43,188 nucleotides of DNA, taken from Saprospiraceae bacterium. GTDB lineage: Bacteria > Bacteroidota > Bacteroidia > Chitinophagales > Saprospiraceae. A program made the position numbers and the translations under genes. The first letter of the stretch is position 1. Every line of letters begins with the position of its first letter. The stretch lies in the NCBI GenBank assembly GCA_015490715.1, contig WFXH01000059.1, forward strand, positions 1-43,188, given 5' to 3'. Shown piece by piece: positions 32,022 through 40,600 of this stretch. The notes beneath the pieces are model-generated. The model was not told the DNA's origin and did not search any database. It saw only the letters and a list, made by a program, of their open reading frames with translations.

Positions 32022-33836
32022 TTATCGGTACGGCAATTTGATCACTGCGTTTATGATAGTTTCACCGATTGGATCGTTGTCGGAATCAAAGATAGTGCAT
32101 TTGAGATTGGGCAGGATGCCCAGGAATGAGTGGTTGATCGAGTCGACGTGAAGGATGTAGAGTTTGCTTCCTTCGATGGGTCTGTAGAAATGGCTTAAAC
32201 CTTCGCGGTCGATTTGGAAGATGAAATCTTCGTTGTTTTTGGTATAGGTGTATTCTCCCAAGAGGGAGGGGTGGATTTTGGATACGCTGAATTGACCGCT
32301 GTAGGGATAGTTTGGTTGGTTGGAAGCAAAGTCATAGGCGAGCGTGTTGCTGAGGAAGAAGGAATCGATGTAATCCTTGTACTCTGTGGAGAGGAGTACC
32401 CATTGGTTGTCGACGTGGAAGGCGATGAAGATGTCGGGCAGATTGGCGCAGACGGGCAGGGCAAATTCGAGTTGGTCGGTCGACAGGTTGGTGAAGGTGA
32501 GCTGTTGTTCGCCTGAGGTGAAGGTAGAGCCCAATCGCACGCGATAGGTTTTTGATTGGGCGTCGCAGGGTGTGAGCTGGACGGTGGGTGTGGAGTCGGT
32601 AATGGGGAGGGGAAGATGTACGGCTGTGTTGGAGAATTGCTGGGCGTAGCTGGCGTGGAGGGTATCCATATTGCAATCGAGCAAATGTGGTCGGATGGTC
32701 AGCCGTTTGGTGGGGGTGTAGATAAAGATTTCAGGCTGGTCTTGGAAAACTGTGTTAGGGGTATAGGTATAGGATTTTACAGGATTGTTGCAGTTGTTGA
32801 GTATGTCGGCTTTTAGGGGGAGGAGAGGTACCATGGTGATAAAATCGCCGCGGCTGTTGGCGACTTTGGGGGCGGTGGTAAACTGCCTGTTCTGTACGGT
32901 GTAGTGGATTTGCCAGGGCAGATAAGTAAGGGGATTGCCGTTGTTGTCGATGACGCGGAAATACACCAGGGCGCTATTGAGGGGGATGAAGACTCCCCAG
33001 TAGCCCGTACGGTGTATTTTGGCAATGTAAAACGAGCCATCGGAGGAGAGCTGGGCAATGCCCTGATCGACCCAACGAACGGTATTTTCGTCGAAGACAT
33101 AGAGCGACAGTTGGTCGGGCACTGCGCCCTGCCAAAGAGTGGGTATGGGAATTTGGAGCTGGATGTCTTTGTTGGGGTTGAGTTCGAGGGCGTTGCCCTC
33201 TGTATCTTCCAGTGTGATTTGCACGATGGACACGGGATGGAGGAAGTCGCGCTCTTTGTCGCGATGAATGGGTTGGGAGGGGTAGGTATGGATGGTAGTC
33301 TTTTGGTCGAGAGGTATGCTGTGTGCGGCGACCTGGCATCGGAGGTCGAGACCTCTATTGTTGGGGTCGCGCACGCCAAACGGCGGGATGCGCACGAGTA
33401 CACCATCGCTCGAGGTGTACAATACGCCTTGTCTCGCGTTGAAGGCGGTGCTCTGTGATTTTTTTCGCAGTCGGATGTATGTGCTGACTATGGTGTTTTT
33501 GGCGGGATGGATGAGCTCTACAGCGCTAAAGTAGTCGTCGGCTGATACCGTGAGGGCAGCATTGTTTTCGCGAAGTGTAGCGTTGTGGAGGAGGAACATA
33601 CCGTGCTGGTCGGTGTGCGTGGAGATGTCGTCGCTCTGGATGAGGGCGTTGGGGATGGGATTGTCGTCTTCGTCGACCACTACGCCAAAGACACTACTGC
33701 TGACCTTGACGATTTTTGAGTCGTCGTTGGGATAGACTCGTTTGACCTCTATGTTGTCTTTGCGGCAGGCTGCCGAAAGGATAAAAAGTATCGCTAAGGG
33801 AATGTGGATGCGATATGCCGAGCGAATTTTTTTCAT
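32022..33836 (-). CDS. Large lipoprotein of cassette B with carboxypeptidase-regulatory-like domain
   Basis: This 604-residue exported lipoprotein has an N-terminal signal MKKIRSAYRIHIPLAILFIL followed by SAAC, with Cys24 as the lipid site; the -3 position is Ser, slightly off the usual lipobox. A carboxypeptidase-regulatory-like Ig fold follows (about 43-125, VFGVVVDEDDNPIPNALIQSDD). The rest is beta-rich with no enzymatic motif, including a central segment resembling TonB-plug-less surface lipoproteins. The frame extends to 33872, but ATG 33836 gives the proper signal. It is the first gene of cassette B, with sigma factor B 7 bases downstream. It may sense or bind something at the cell surface; no ligand can be named. 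Confidence 0.8.
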   Translation of the reverse strand: MKKIRSAYRIHIPLAILFILSAACRKDNIEVKRVYPNDDSKIVKVSSSVFGVVVDEDDNPIPNALIQSDDISTHTDQHGMFLLHNATLRENNAALTVSADDYFSAVELIHPAKNTIVSTYIRLRKKSQSTAFNARQGVLYTSSDGVLVRIPPFGVRDPNNRGLDLRCQVAAHSIPLDQKTTIHTYPSQPIHRDKERDFLHPVSIVQITLEDTEGNALELNPNKDIQLQIPIPTLWQGAVPDQLSLYVFDENTVRWVDQGIAQLSSDGSFYIAKIHRTGYWGVFIPLNSALVYFRVIDNNGNPLTYLPWQIHYTVQNRQFTTAPKVANSRGDFITMVPLLPLKADILNNCNNPVKSYTYTPNTVFQDQPEIFIYTPTKRLTIRPHLLDCNMDTLHASYAQQFSNTAVHLPLPITDSTPTVQLTPCDAQSKTYRVRLGSTFTSGEQQLTFTNLSTDQLEFALPVCANLPDIFIAFHVDNQWVLLSTEYKDYIDSFFLSNTLAYDFASNQPNYPYSGQFSVSKIHPSLLGEYTYTKNNEDFIFQIDREGLSHFYRPIEGSKLYILHVDSINHSFLGILPNLKCTIFDSDNDPIGETIINAVIKLPYR

Positions 33837-33908
33837 TGTCGTGAGCATTTGATGTGCTTGATAAATGCCCATTGGATGGAAAACGTTGCAAGTTGGCCAA
33901 AAAAATTT

Positions 33909-34781
33909 TTACAGCTTGAAGATAGGGTACTTTTGCAGAATGGGAGGCAATGGGTGGGTCGAGGTTGTAAAGACCAGGAAGTATCCCCCTCCCCCTGCGC
34001 CGCACAATTTCATACAGAACTCTCTATTTTGAAGGCCTTCGGACCAGAGGGGCTGTATTGGTGGAGGGATCATCTCGCGGAACAATTCCCACTGGTAATT
34101 GCTGATGTGCATGGTGGCATGCCAGAGTTTGTCCCATTGTTGTTGGATGCAGGCGCGGATGGCGCGTTGGACACTGGGTATGTAGTGGGACTGCAAGGTG
34201 TAGCGGAATCGGGGTTGTTGGAGTTTTTGTTGGAAGGTTTGGACGAGTGGAGCGGTCGATCGCGGGAGAGTGCTGTCGAGGAGGAAGCAATTGGGTGGAG
34301 CGAGGGAGGAATCGAGGAGCTGGAGGCGTTGGTCTTCGACGAGTACGGCCTTCTGGTAAAAGGAGACGAGGGGGTCGAGGCCCGAGCTTTTGCCGTGGAA
34401 GAAGTACTCCATTTGTGCAAGTGATTGTTGGAGTAGCTCCGGTGAGTGAAGGGGGAGGTTGCGTCCGTAGCGGTGAGCGACGGCGGCGACGAGAGCGCCC
34501 GAGCTCCCCAGGCCCTTCCCTGTGGGAATGGTGGAGGAGAAGGTCAAGCCCCTTTGGATGTCGTCTTGCAAGGCATCGAGACGGAGGGAGGCGGACAGGG
34601 GGCGGGAGGAGAGCCATTGGCAGTAACGGGTTAGGACAGGGGAAGGAGCTCTATCGCTTTGGAAGGTCCACCGACCACTAAAGCGCTGGAGGGGAATGGT
34701 CAATGCTGGCCCATTGAGGAGGATGGTGTATTCGCCGAAGAGAAGTACTTTGGCGGGGAAGACGCGTTCAGTGGCTGTCAT
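33909..34781 (-). CDS. GHMP kinase, probably mevalonate kinase
   Basis: This 290-residue GHMP-fold kinase has motif 1 FPAKVLLFGEY (8-18), the glycine-rich ATP loop TGKGLGSSGALVAAVAHR (87-104) and C-terminal motif 3 KLCGAGGGGYFLVF near 259-272. The FGEY and GLGSSGA pattern fits mevalonate kinase, which phosphorylates mevalonate in the isoprenoid pathway used by some Bacteroidota; a related sugar or phosphomevalonate kinase cannot be excluded. Its first 14 bases overlap the end of the EamA transporter gene. It is shorter than many mevalonate kinases but carries all three motifs. Confidence 0.82.
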   Translation of the reverse strand: MTATERVFPAKVLLFGEYTILLNGPALTIPLQRFSGRWTFQSDRAPSPVLTRYCQWLSSRPLSASLRLDALQDDIQRGLTFSSTIPTGKGLGSSGALVAAVAHRYGRNLPLHSPELLQQSLAQMEYFFHGKSSGLDPLVSFYQKAVLVEDQRLQLLDSSLAPPNCFLLDSTLPRSTAPLVQTFQQKLQQPRFRYTLQSHYIPSVQRAIRACIQQQWDKLWHATMHISNYQWELFREMIPPPIQPLWSEGLQNREFCMKLCGAGGGGYFLVFTTSTHPLPPILQKYPIFKL

Positions 34782-35685
34782 GGTTTCCCTTTTTAGTGAG
34801 ATAGACGCCTGCCAATATGAGGATGAGGGAGAGGATGTGTCCCAGCAGGAAGGTCTCGCCGTCGTAGAGCCCCCAGAGGAGGGCTACGATGGGTATGAAA
34901 TAGCTGACCGAGGAGGCAAAGACAGCGTCGGTCCATTTCAGCAGGCGGAAAAAGGCTATGCTCGCCCAGAGGGTACCGATGAGGGAGAGGAGGAGGAGCG
35001 CAGTCAGGGCGGTCCATGCGGCATCGGATTGATAAGAGCGTTGGATGTCGGTACACAGGAGGGCAATGCCTGTGGGGAGGAACAGCAGCAGGAAGGGCAT
35101 GCCGGCGATGATGGTGGACTCATAGCGGGGGGCGAGATACTTTTCGACGATGTTGCTGGACAGGCCGTATCCCGCTGTGGCAAGTACGATGAGCAAGGCG
35201 TAGCTCGACCAGGAAGAGTGTTGAAACTGCGTGCCGGTGGAGAAGATCAATGCAGCGCCGGCAAAGCCAATCCACACGCCGATTTTTTGGATGAGCGGAA
35301 TGCGGCGGTGCTGAAACATGTAAAGGCCGAAGAGCAGGGTAAAGATGGGAGTAAGGGCATTGAGAAGGCCGGCGATACCGCTTTGAACCTCTGTTTCGGC
35401 CAGGGCATAGAGAAAAGCCGGCAGGGCATTGCCGACAAGGGCCACGAGTGCAAAGTACTTGAGGTCGTCTTTGTGGACGAAGCGGATTTTGTGGGCGATT
35501 AGGGGCAAGAAGCCGAGACCGGTGAGCCAAACGCGACCGAGAGCGACTTGCAGGGGGGTGAGGCTGAGCAGGGATTTTTTTATGAGGATAAACGAACTAC
35601 CCCATACGAGGGCCAAGGCGAAGAAGAGCAGCCAGGATCGCCAGGGAATGGAACGCTTGTGGAGTGTATGGAGCGGGCTACCCAT
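34768..35685 (-). CDS. EamA-family (DMT superfamily) transporter
   Basis: This 305-residue inner-membrane protein has ten predicted helices in two EamA repeats. The first begins LLFFALALVWGSSFILIKK; the second starts near SSYALLIVLATAGYGLSSNIV. The conserved WGSSF and the proline-rich turn SYFIPIVALLWGLYDGE are typical. Substrates in this family range over amino acids and metabolites and cannot be assigned. It overlaps the GHMP kinase downstream by 14 bases and follows the aminopeptidase gene by 11 bases, so the three form one minus-strand operon. A GTATGAAAT word lies inside the gene (34893). Confidence 0.88.
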   Translation of the reverse strand: MGSPLHTLHKRSIPWRSWLLFFALALVWGSSFILIKKSLLSLTPLQVALGRVWLTGLGFLPLIAHKIRFVHKDDLKYFALVALVGNALPAFLYALAETEVQSGIAGLLNALTPIFTLLFGLYMFQHRRIPLIQKIGVWIGFAGAALIFSTGTQFQHSSWSSYALLIVLATAGYGLSSNIVEKYLAPRYESTIIAGMPFLLLFLPTGIALLCTDIQRSYQSDAAWTALTALLLLSLIGTLWASIAFFRLLKWTDAVFASSVSYFIPIVALLWGLYDGETFLLGHILSLILILAGVYLTKKGNHDSH

Positions 35686-35696
35686 AGGAAGGAAGG

Positions 35697-36992
35697 CTAC
35701 TTCGCCTGGAGGAGGGATTCGATTTCGTCGATTTCGATGGGAATGTCCGCGGTAAGGTTGATGGGATCGTCATCGGTGATGAGGATGTCGTTTTCGAGGC
35801 GTATGCCGAGATTTTCCTCGCGTATGTAGATTGCGGGTTCGCAGGTGAGCACCATGCCGGGCTGTAGGGGTTGCTCTCTATCGGCGGTATCGTGTACATC
35901 GAGCCCGAGATGATGGGAGGTGCCGTGCATGAAGTATTTTTTATAGGCGGGTTTTTTGGGGTCCTGATCGGCGATATCTTGTTGGGTGAGGAGGCCGAGT
36001 TGGAGGAGTTCGCGTTCGACGAGGGAGCCGACGCGTTTTTCGTAATCGCTGAGTGTGATGCCGGGTCGGAGGAGTTGGGTGGCCTGGCGCAGGATGCGGA
36101 GGACAGCTTCGTAGACCTGACGTTGTCGGGGGGAGAATCTGCCATTGACGGGTACGCATCGGGTGATGTCTGCGGCGTAGTTGGCGTATTCGGCGCCGAA
36201 GTCGAGGAGGAGGATATCGCCGTCCATGCACTGTTGGGCGTTGTCGGTATAGTGGAGCACACAGGAATTCTGTCCCGAAGCGACGATGGGATAAAAGGCA
36301 TGGCCGTTGGCGCCGCGACGAAGGAATCCAGAGAGGATGTGAGCTTCGATTTCATACTCAAATACACCGGGGCGTATGTGTGGGAGTGTTTCCACAAAGG
36401 TGTCGCGCGTGATGGCACAGGCGGTTTGGATGAGGTCGATTTCTTCGGGTAGTTTGATCATGCGCAAGGGGCGCAGCAAGGGGTGTATGCGAAGGATATG
36501 GTGGGCAGGGAAGTGCTGGCGGATGTAATCGATCAATTGGTGATGCGGAGTGGGCACGGAGGGTTGAAACTTAAGTTGTTCGTCGGTGTAGAGGTAGATG
36601 TGTTGGGCATGGAAGAGCATTTGTTGGAGGAGGGGTTTGAATTGGTTGTAGAATTCGACGTGTTGGATGGCGGAGATTTCTGTGGCTTGTTGTGGAGTGT
36701 ACGATTCTCCTTCCCAGATACGCATGTGTTCGTCGGTGTAGGGGATGAAGAGCACCTCTCTCCATTCGGGTTTTGGGGCATCGGGGAAGAGGATGAGGGC
36801 TGCGGGCTGGCGGTCGATGCCGCAGAGCATGAAGAAGTCGGAATTCTGGCGGAAGGGATAGCACTGATCGCCGTTGCGCGGCATGCAGGCATTGGAGTGG
36901 AAGATGGCGATGCTGTCGGGCTTCATGGCTGCGGTCAGTGCTGCGCGTTTTTTTTGAAACAAGGTACTTGGAATGGGGCGGTATCGATGCAT
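35697..36992 (-). CDS. pepP: Xaa-Pro aminopeptidase (aminopeptidase P)
   Basis: This 431-residue M24 metallopeptidase removes N-terminal residues before proline. The N-terminal creatinase-like domain contains CYPFRQNSDFFMLCGID, and the pita-bread domain contains the metal ligands. These are the Asp pair in DFGAEYANYAADITR, His in GTSHHLGLDVHD, Glu in TCEPAIYI and Glu in ENDILI. The frame is open to 37067, but the extra residues look unlike the family and the ATG at 36992 (MHRYRPIPSTLF) is the sensible start. It is the first gene of an operon with the EamA transporter and GHMP kinase. Confidence 0.92.
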   Translation of the reverse strand: MHRYRPIPSTLFQKKRAALTAAMKPDSIAIFHSNACMPRNGDQCYPFRQNSDFFMLCGIDRQPAALILFPDAPKPEWREVLFIPYTDEHMRIWEGESYTPQQATEISAIQHVEFYNQFKPLLQQMLFHAQHIYLYTDEQLKFQPSVPTPHHQLIDYIRQHFPAHHILRIHPLLRPLRMIKLPEEIDLIQTACAITRDTFVETLPHIRPGVFEYEIEAHILSGFLRRGANGHAFYPIVASGQNSCVLHYTDNAQQCMDGDILLLDFGAEYANYAADITRCVPVNGRFSPRQRQVYEAVLRILRQATQLLRPGITLSDYEKRVGSLVERELLQLGLLTQQDIADQDPKKPAYKKYFMHGTSHHLGLDVHDTADREQPLQPGMVLTCEPAIYIREENLGIRLENDILITDDDPINLTADIPIEIDEIESLLQAK

Positions 36993-37457
36993 AGAGCTGG
37001 ACAGTTTTGTCGCGAAGATAGGGAATTCGGTAGAGCGCAAGGGCAGGGAATGAAATGGTGAATGCATTGTTGGGAAGACGCAAGCTCTACTAAAATGTGA
37101 AAGCCCATTTTACATGTTGAGTGTCGAGTACATCGACTTATGAAGTGTGCAAATGACTTACAAAAGTGAAGGTAAAATAAGAAATCGAAAGGGCACCTTG
37201 GAGGGCTAAGAGGTTGGGAGGACCCTTATGAAATGGTGGTATGTTTTGTGAGAGGTGAAATGGTAATAAAGTGAGTATGGAGGGTTGGAGAGGTGCAAAT
37301 TTTATTTATCGGGAAAACGCCAGAGGATAGAGTGCAGGACAAGAGCCTTGAGATCAGCAAAAAATGCATAATCCAAAACTGCAATATGTTGAAAACACAA
37401 TAGTTTCATTAAAAATTTAAAAAATTCACACCCCCTTGTTAGTTGTAATATACAAAT

Positions 37458-37493
37458 AAAAAGTGGGGTTGGGACTTTTGGTGTCCACTTTTT
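37458..37493. promoter_or_regulatory. Inverted repeat enclosing the adhesin -33 box
   Basis: AAAAAGTGG (37458-37466) and CCACTTTTT (37485-37493) are perfect 9-bp arms with an 18-nt loop that contains the -33 TTTG. A TGTGCACA palindrome (37493-37500) follows immediately in the promoter spacer. It may be an operator, or a terminator-like hairpin for upstream transcription. Confidence 0.5.
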
Positions 37494-37508
37494 GTGCACA
37501 TACATTTG
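37477..37508 (+). promoter_or_regulatory. Promoter of the giant adhesin
   Basis: TTTG (37477-37480), 20 bases, then TACATTTG (37501-37508), an exact TAnnTTTG with full spacing. Transcription would begin near 37515, leaving a leader of about 140 nt. Together with the 15831 site it is the best promoter match in the window. Confidence 0.65.
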
Positions 37509-37654
37509 CATCCGCAAAGGCAAGACTAAGTATAAGGCACCGAAAGAAGGAATCTTTTGAACGAAAACTGTAGTACAGGTTTCGCAAGGCATGCTATGTC
37601 CTTGTAGAGGCTGACCGATGCCAATATTGCTTACAAAACCAAAAGCAAAAAGAG

Positions 37655-40600
37655 ATGGAGTTTAAACGCTACTTGCGATTGGGAATGGTAGCCTACCTCA
37701 TGCTGTGGGTAGGAATTGCCCAGTTGTGGTCCAATGGAGATCGTCCGTCAAGCGGGGCTGGGATTCCCTATCCCGAGCTGACGATATGCAATACGCCGGG
37801 GGTACACGATTGGCTCTTCGATTGTAATTCCCACACGGAGGTGAAGGTGTATGGTGCGGGTTCGGATTCATGTAAGAATAATCCCCATGCGAAGGTAGAG
37901 ATACCGAATTGGCAGGTCATCGACTCGATGTATGTGGAAGTGGTATTTAAGACGGAGGATCCCGGCAACTACGCCACGGTATACGATCAAAACAACAATT
38001 CGTACTGCATTCCCAAGCGCACGCTCAACGGGTATGCTGGGGCAAAGGTCTATGCGGGTAAATTGCCCGGAGGGTTTATCTCCGAGATATGGACCAACAA
38101 CACGGACAACAGCTGCGGCAACAATGAGGGTTTGCAATCGCTGGTAGTGTATACTTTTCGCAATGTCACTAAGAGTGTGTCGAGTTCGGGGGTATATACG
38201 CGCGTAGGGGGATATGCCAACACGGTCAATTTCACTATCCCACTCCCCACGGACCCATTACCCCGCAACTTAGTGGTGACGTTGCCGATATCGGAGCTGA
38301 CGACCGACGATCGTTATCTGACCATTGAGGCTACTGCGGGAGGCGTGTTTAATTCGACCACGATCTGTGGTCCGGATCCCACTCTCAACGGTTGTTGTCT
38401 CAACATTGTCCGCATTCCGTTGAACGGTGTGCCGGGCAATGCCAATCAGGTAAATGTCACAGTCAAGTCGCATCAAAACGACAACCCGGGCACCTGCAAT
38501 ACTTCGGGTCATGGGCAGTCGTGGGTGATGTCGGGCATTGCGTTTGTGGACATCGAGTGTGGGGATCCCTGTGCGGGTACCTGTGGGGTAGATAAGGTGC
38601 CTCCCACGATGGACAATTACAATTTGCAGGCCGAAATTTACCCGGGGGATCCCTTGCCTTCGGTCAGCTTTAGCGATGATTGTTCGAGCGCCACGGTCAC
38701 CGACTATCTCGAGCACAATGTCGTCAAGGTCTGTGAGATTGACTTCAGCTGGCACCCCGATTATCGGGACAGGAATGTGTGGTTTCACGAATTTGTCCCG
38801 CAATACACCAAGTGGCATCACTGGGACAGGGGTTATTTGATTTTCATGGCCGACAGTACGGTCAAGTGGGTCGGTCGTGCGGTCAATAACGACGATACGA
38901 CCTCGGGATTTATCATCACCTTGTATTTCAAGAAGCTCGTCGACTACAACACCTTTATCAACAATGGCGGACATCAGTTTACGGATCCCTTGGCGGAGGA
39001 GCGCCTGTATGCGGAGATCGATTTTACAAAGCCCAACAGCATTGTGGGTTTTGGGGCCTTTTCCAATTCGAACATACAGCTCTACGACATCAGCGATTTG
39101 AAGTTTATGGATATCGGTGACCGCAACGTCTACGGCGGTGGCTATGGTGCGGGCTTCTGGTTGGAATACGGAGGTTGGATTGAGATCGACGGCGTCCAGG
39201 AGCCCGTAGGTCACGACCGAAATCCCGATCCCAATATAAACAATCACATGGACGCCTATGTGGCGCTCAACAATTGCTCCGAGTCCAATGGCGATTGCGA
39301 TGTGGCGCGCGAGTGGCATGTCGAAGACGACTGTGGCAATACGCAGATCTTCGTCCAGCACGTCATATGGGAGTACGGCTGTTTTGACAGCTGCACGAGT
39401 GTAATCATTGATTATGAAGACTACTGCGACAACAGCACGAAGGGTTTCAGTCCGTATGAAATCGCTGAGTGTCTGGAAAATGTAGGTCAATTTGCACCCG
39501 ATGCCACATGGGACGCCGAGTGCGATTACGACGCCATCAGCATCAACACCCACAATCGCTACTGGTCGTTTCAGTTTGATGCTAAGAATCAGGTCAGCGT
39601 AACGGGATTGGAGATTGAGCTGGTCTATCCGATCGACATGTCGACGTCGATGCCCAACGATGCGGAGTGTCCCAAAAACTTCGAGTATCGCCTCGACTTT
39701 TATCTCAACGGCTCGATCGTGGATTCGATATGGAGTCGCCATATTCCTGCCGACACGCTCATTTATGAGCATGTCTTTTTGCAGGATTCCATACACATGC
39801 AGCCGGGGGATCAGCTCGAGGTACGCATCAGCGGAGTCCCTGTGGACATGGATTACTACGACAACAGCATATACTGCGCCACCTTAGAGTGTCGCGATGT
39901 ATACGTATACGGATGTTGTGGGGAGCCGCCACAGGACTTTGGCGATGCGCCTGCTTCGTACGGGGATTTGTGCGTCGACGCGGACTGCGGCACGCCGGCC
40001 TATCTCGGAAATGTCATCGGCGACGATGATGCGGGATCACAGTATTCCAACAATGCCGATGGCGACGACAACGACGGCAATGACGACGAAGACGGCGTAG
40101 TCTTTGTCGGAGGCAATGTGTTTTTCCCGGGACAGACCAAGACCATTTCAGTATCGTGGAATACGGATCAATTCGAGAGTTACATCTCTGCGTGGATTGA
40201 CTTCGATCGCAACGGCACGTTTGATTTCGACGAAAAGGTCATTGACGACTACAAGGTGGGTTCGTACAACGGCACGCAGTCGGGCACGCACGATTTTACG
40301 ATCAATGTGCCGGCCTCAGCCATTTGTGGTACGAGTTATGCGCGTTTTCTCATCTTATCGGATCCCAATGCTGCGCCGGTGGGCACGTACTGCGGCGGGA
40401 CCAATTGCAAAGAGGGAGAGGTCGAAGATTACGAAATCTACATCGAAAGTGGAGTCATCGCCGATGCGGGCGACGACGTCGTGTTGTGTAAGGGCAATTC
40501 CACGACGCTGTGTGCCAGCGGTGGCGGAGCCGGAGGGTCGTACGAGTGGAGTACGGGAGAGACCACGCAGTGCATCATCGTCTCTCCGACCACGACGACG

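Larger units (their letters stand above)
36993..37654. other. Intergenic region upstream of the giant adhesin
   Basis: These 660 bases contain no convincing gene. The centre (about 37300-37500) is strongly AT-rich. It carries the promoter at 37477-37508, an inverted repeat around it, a 7-bp TAAAATG/CATTTTA inverted repeat at 37094-37115, three copies of an ATGAAATGGTG-like word (37050, 37228, 37255), and a TGTGCAAAT at 37155. A 96-codon frame on the minus strand (37302-37592) overlaps the promoter and was rejected as a gene. A leader of about 140 nt precedes the adhesin start. Confidence 0.6.
768..39472. repeat. Iterated 9-mer GTATGAAAT / GTATAAAAT scattered across the window
   Basis: GTATGAAAT reads on the plus strand at 8966, 16695, 19237, 21833, 30831, 31818, 34893 and 39464. 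It reads on the minus strand at (left ends) 768, 4508, 9079, 16358, 18062, 25333, 34007 and 36349. GTATAAAAT is at 3156 and 4520 (plus) and 11869, 28767 and 31232 (minus). Many copies continue with [T/C/G]GT[G/C/A], giving a wider consensus near GTATRAAATYGTG. The copies lie in genes and spacers alike, in all reading frames and both orientations. About 0.3 copies of GTATGAAAT are expected by chance in this length. Confidence 0.75.

Noticed and set aside
37302-37592. 96-codon minus-strand frame in the spacer before the adhesin
   Set aside because: It lies over the predicted promoter and inverted repeat, has unconvincing composition with several cysteines and no family resemblance, and its frame seems to be a by-product of AT-rich DNA.
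38270-39796. Long minus-strand frame of 508 codons
   Set aside because: It lies fully antisense to the adhesin frame, which is open for 5.5 kb with clear domains. The long antisense frame follows from the codon bias of that gene. The same holds for 40355-41362 and 41810-42499.
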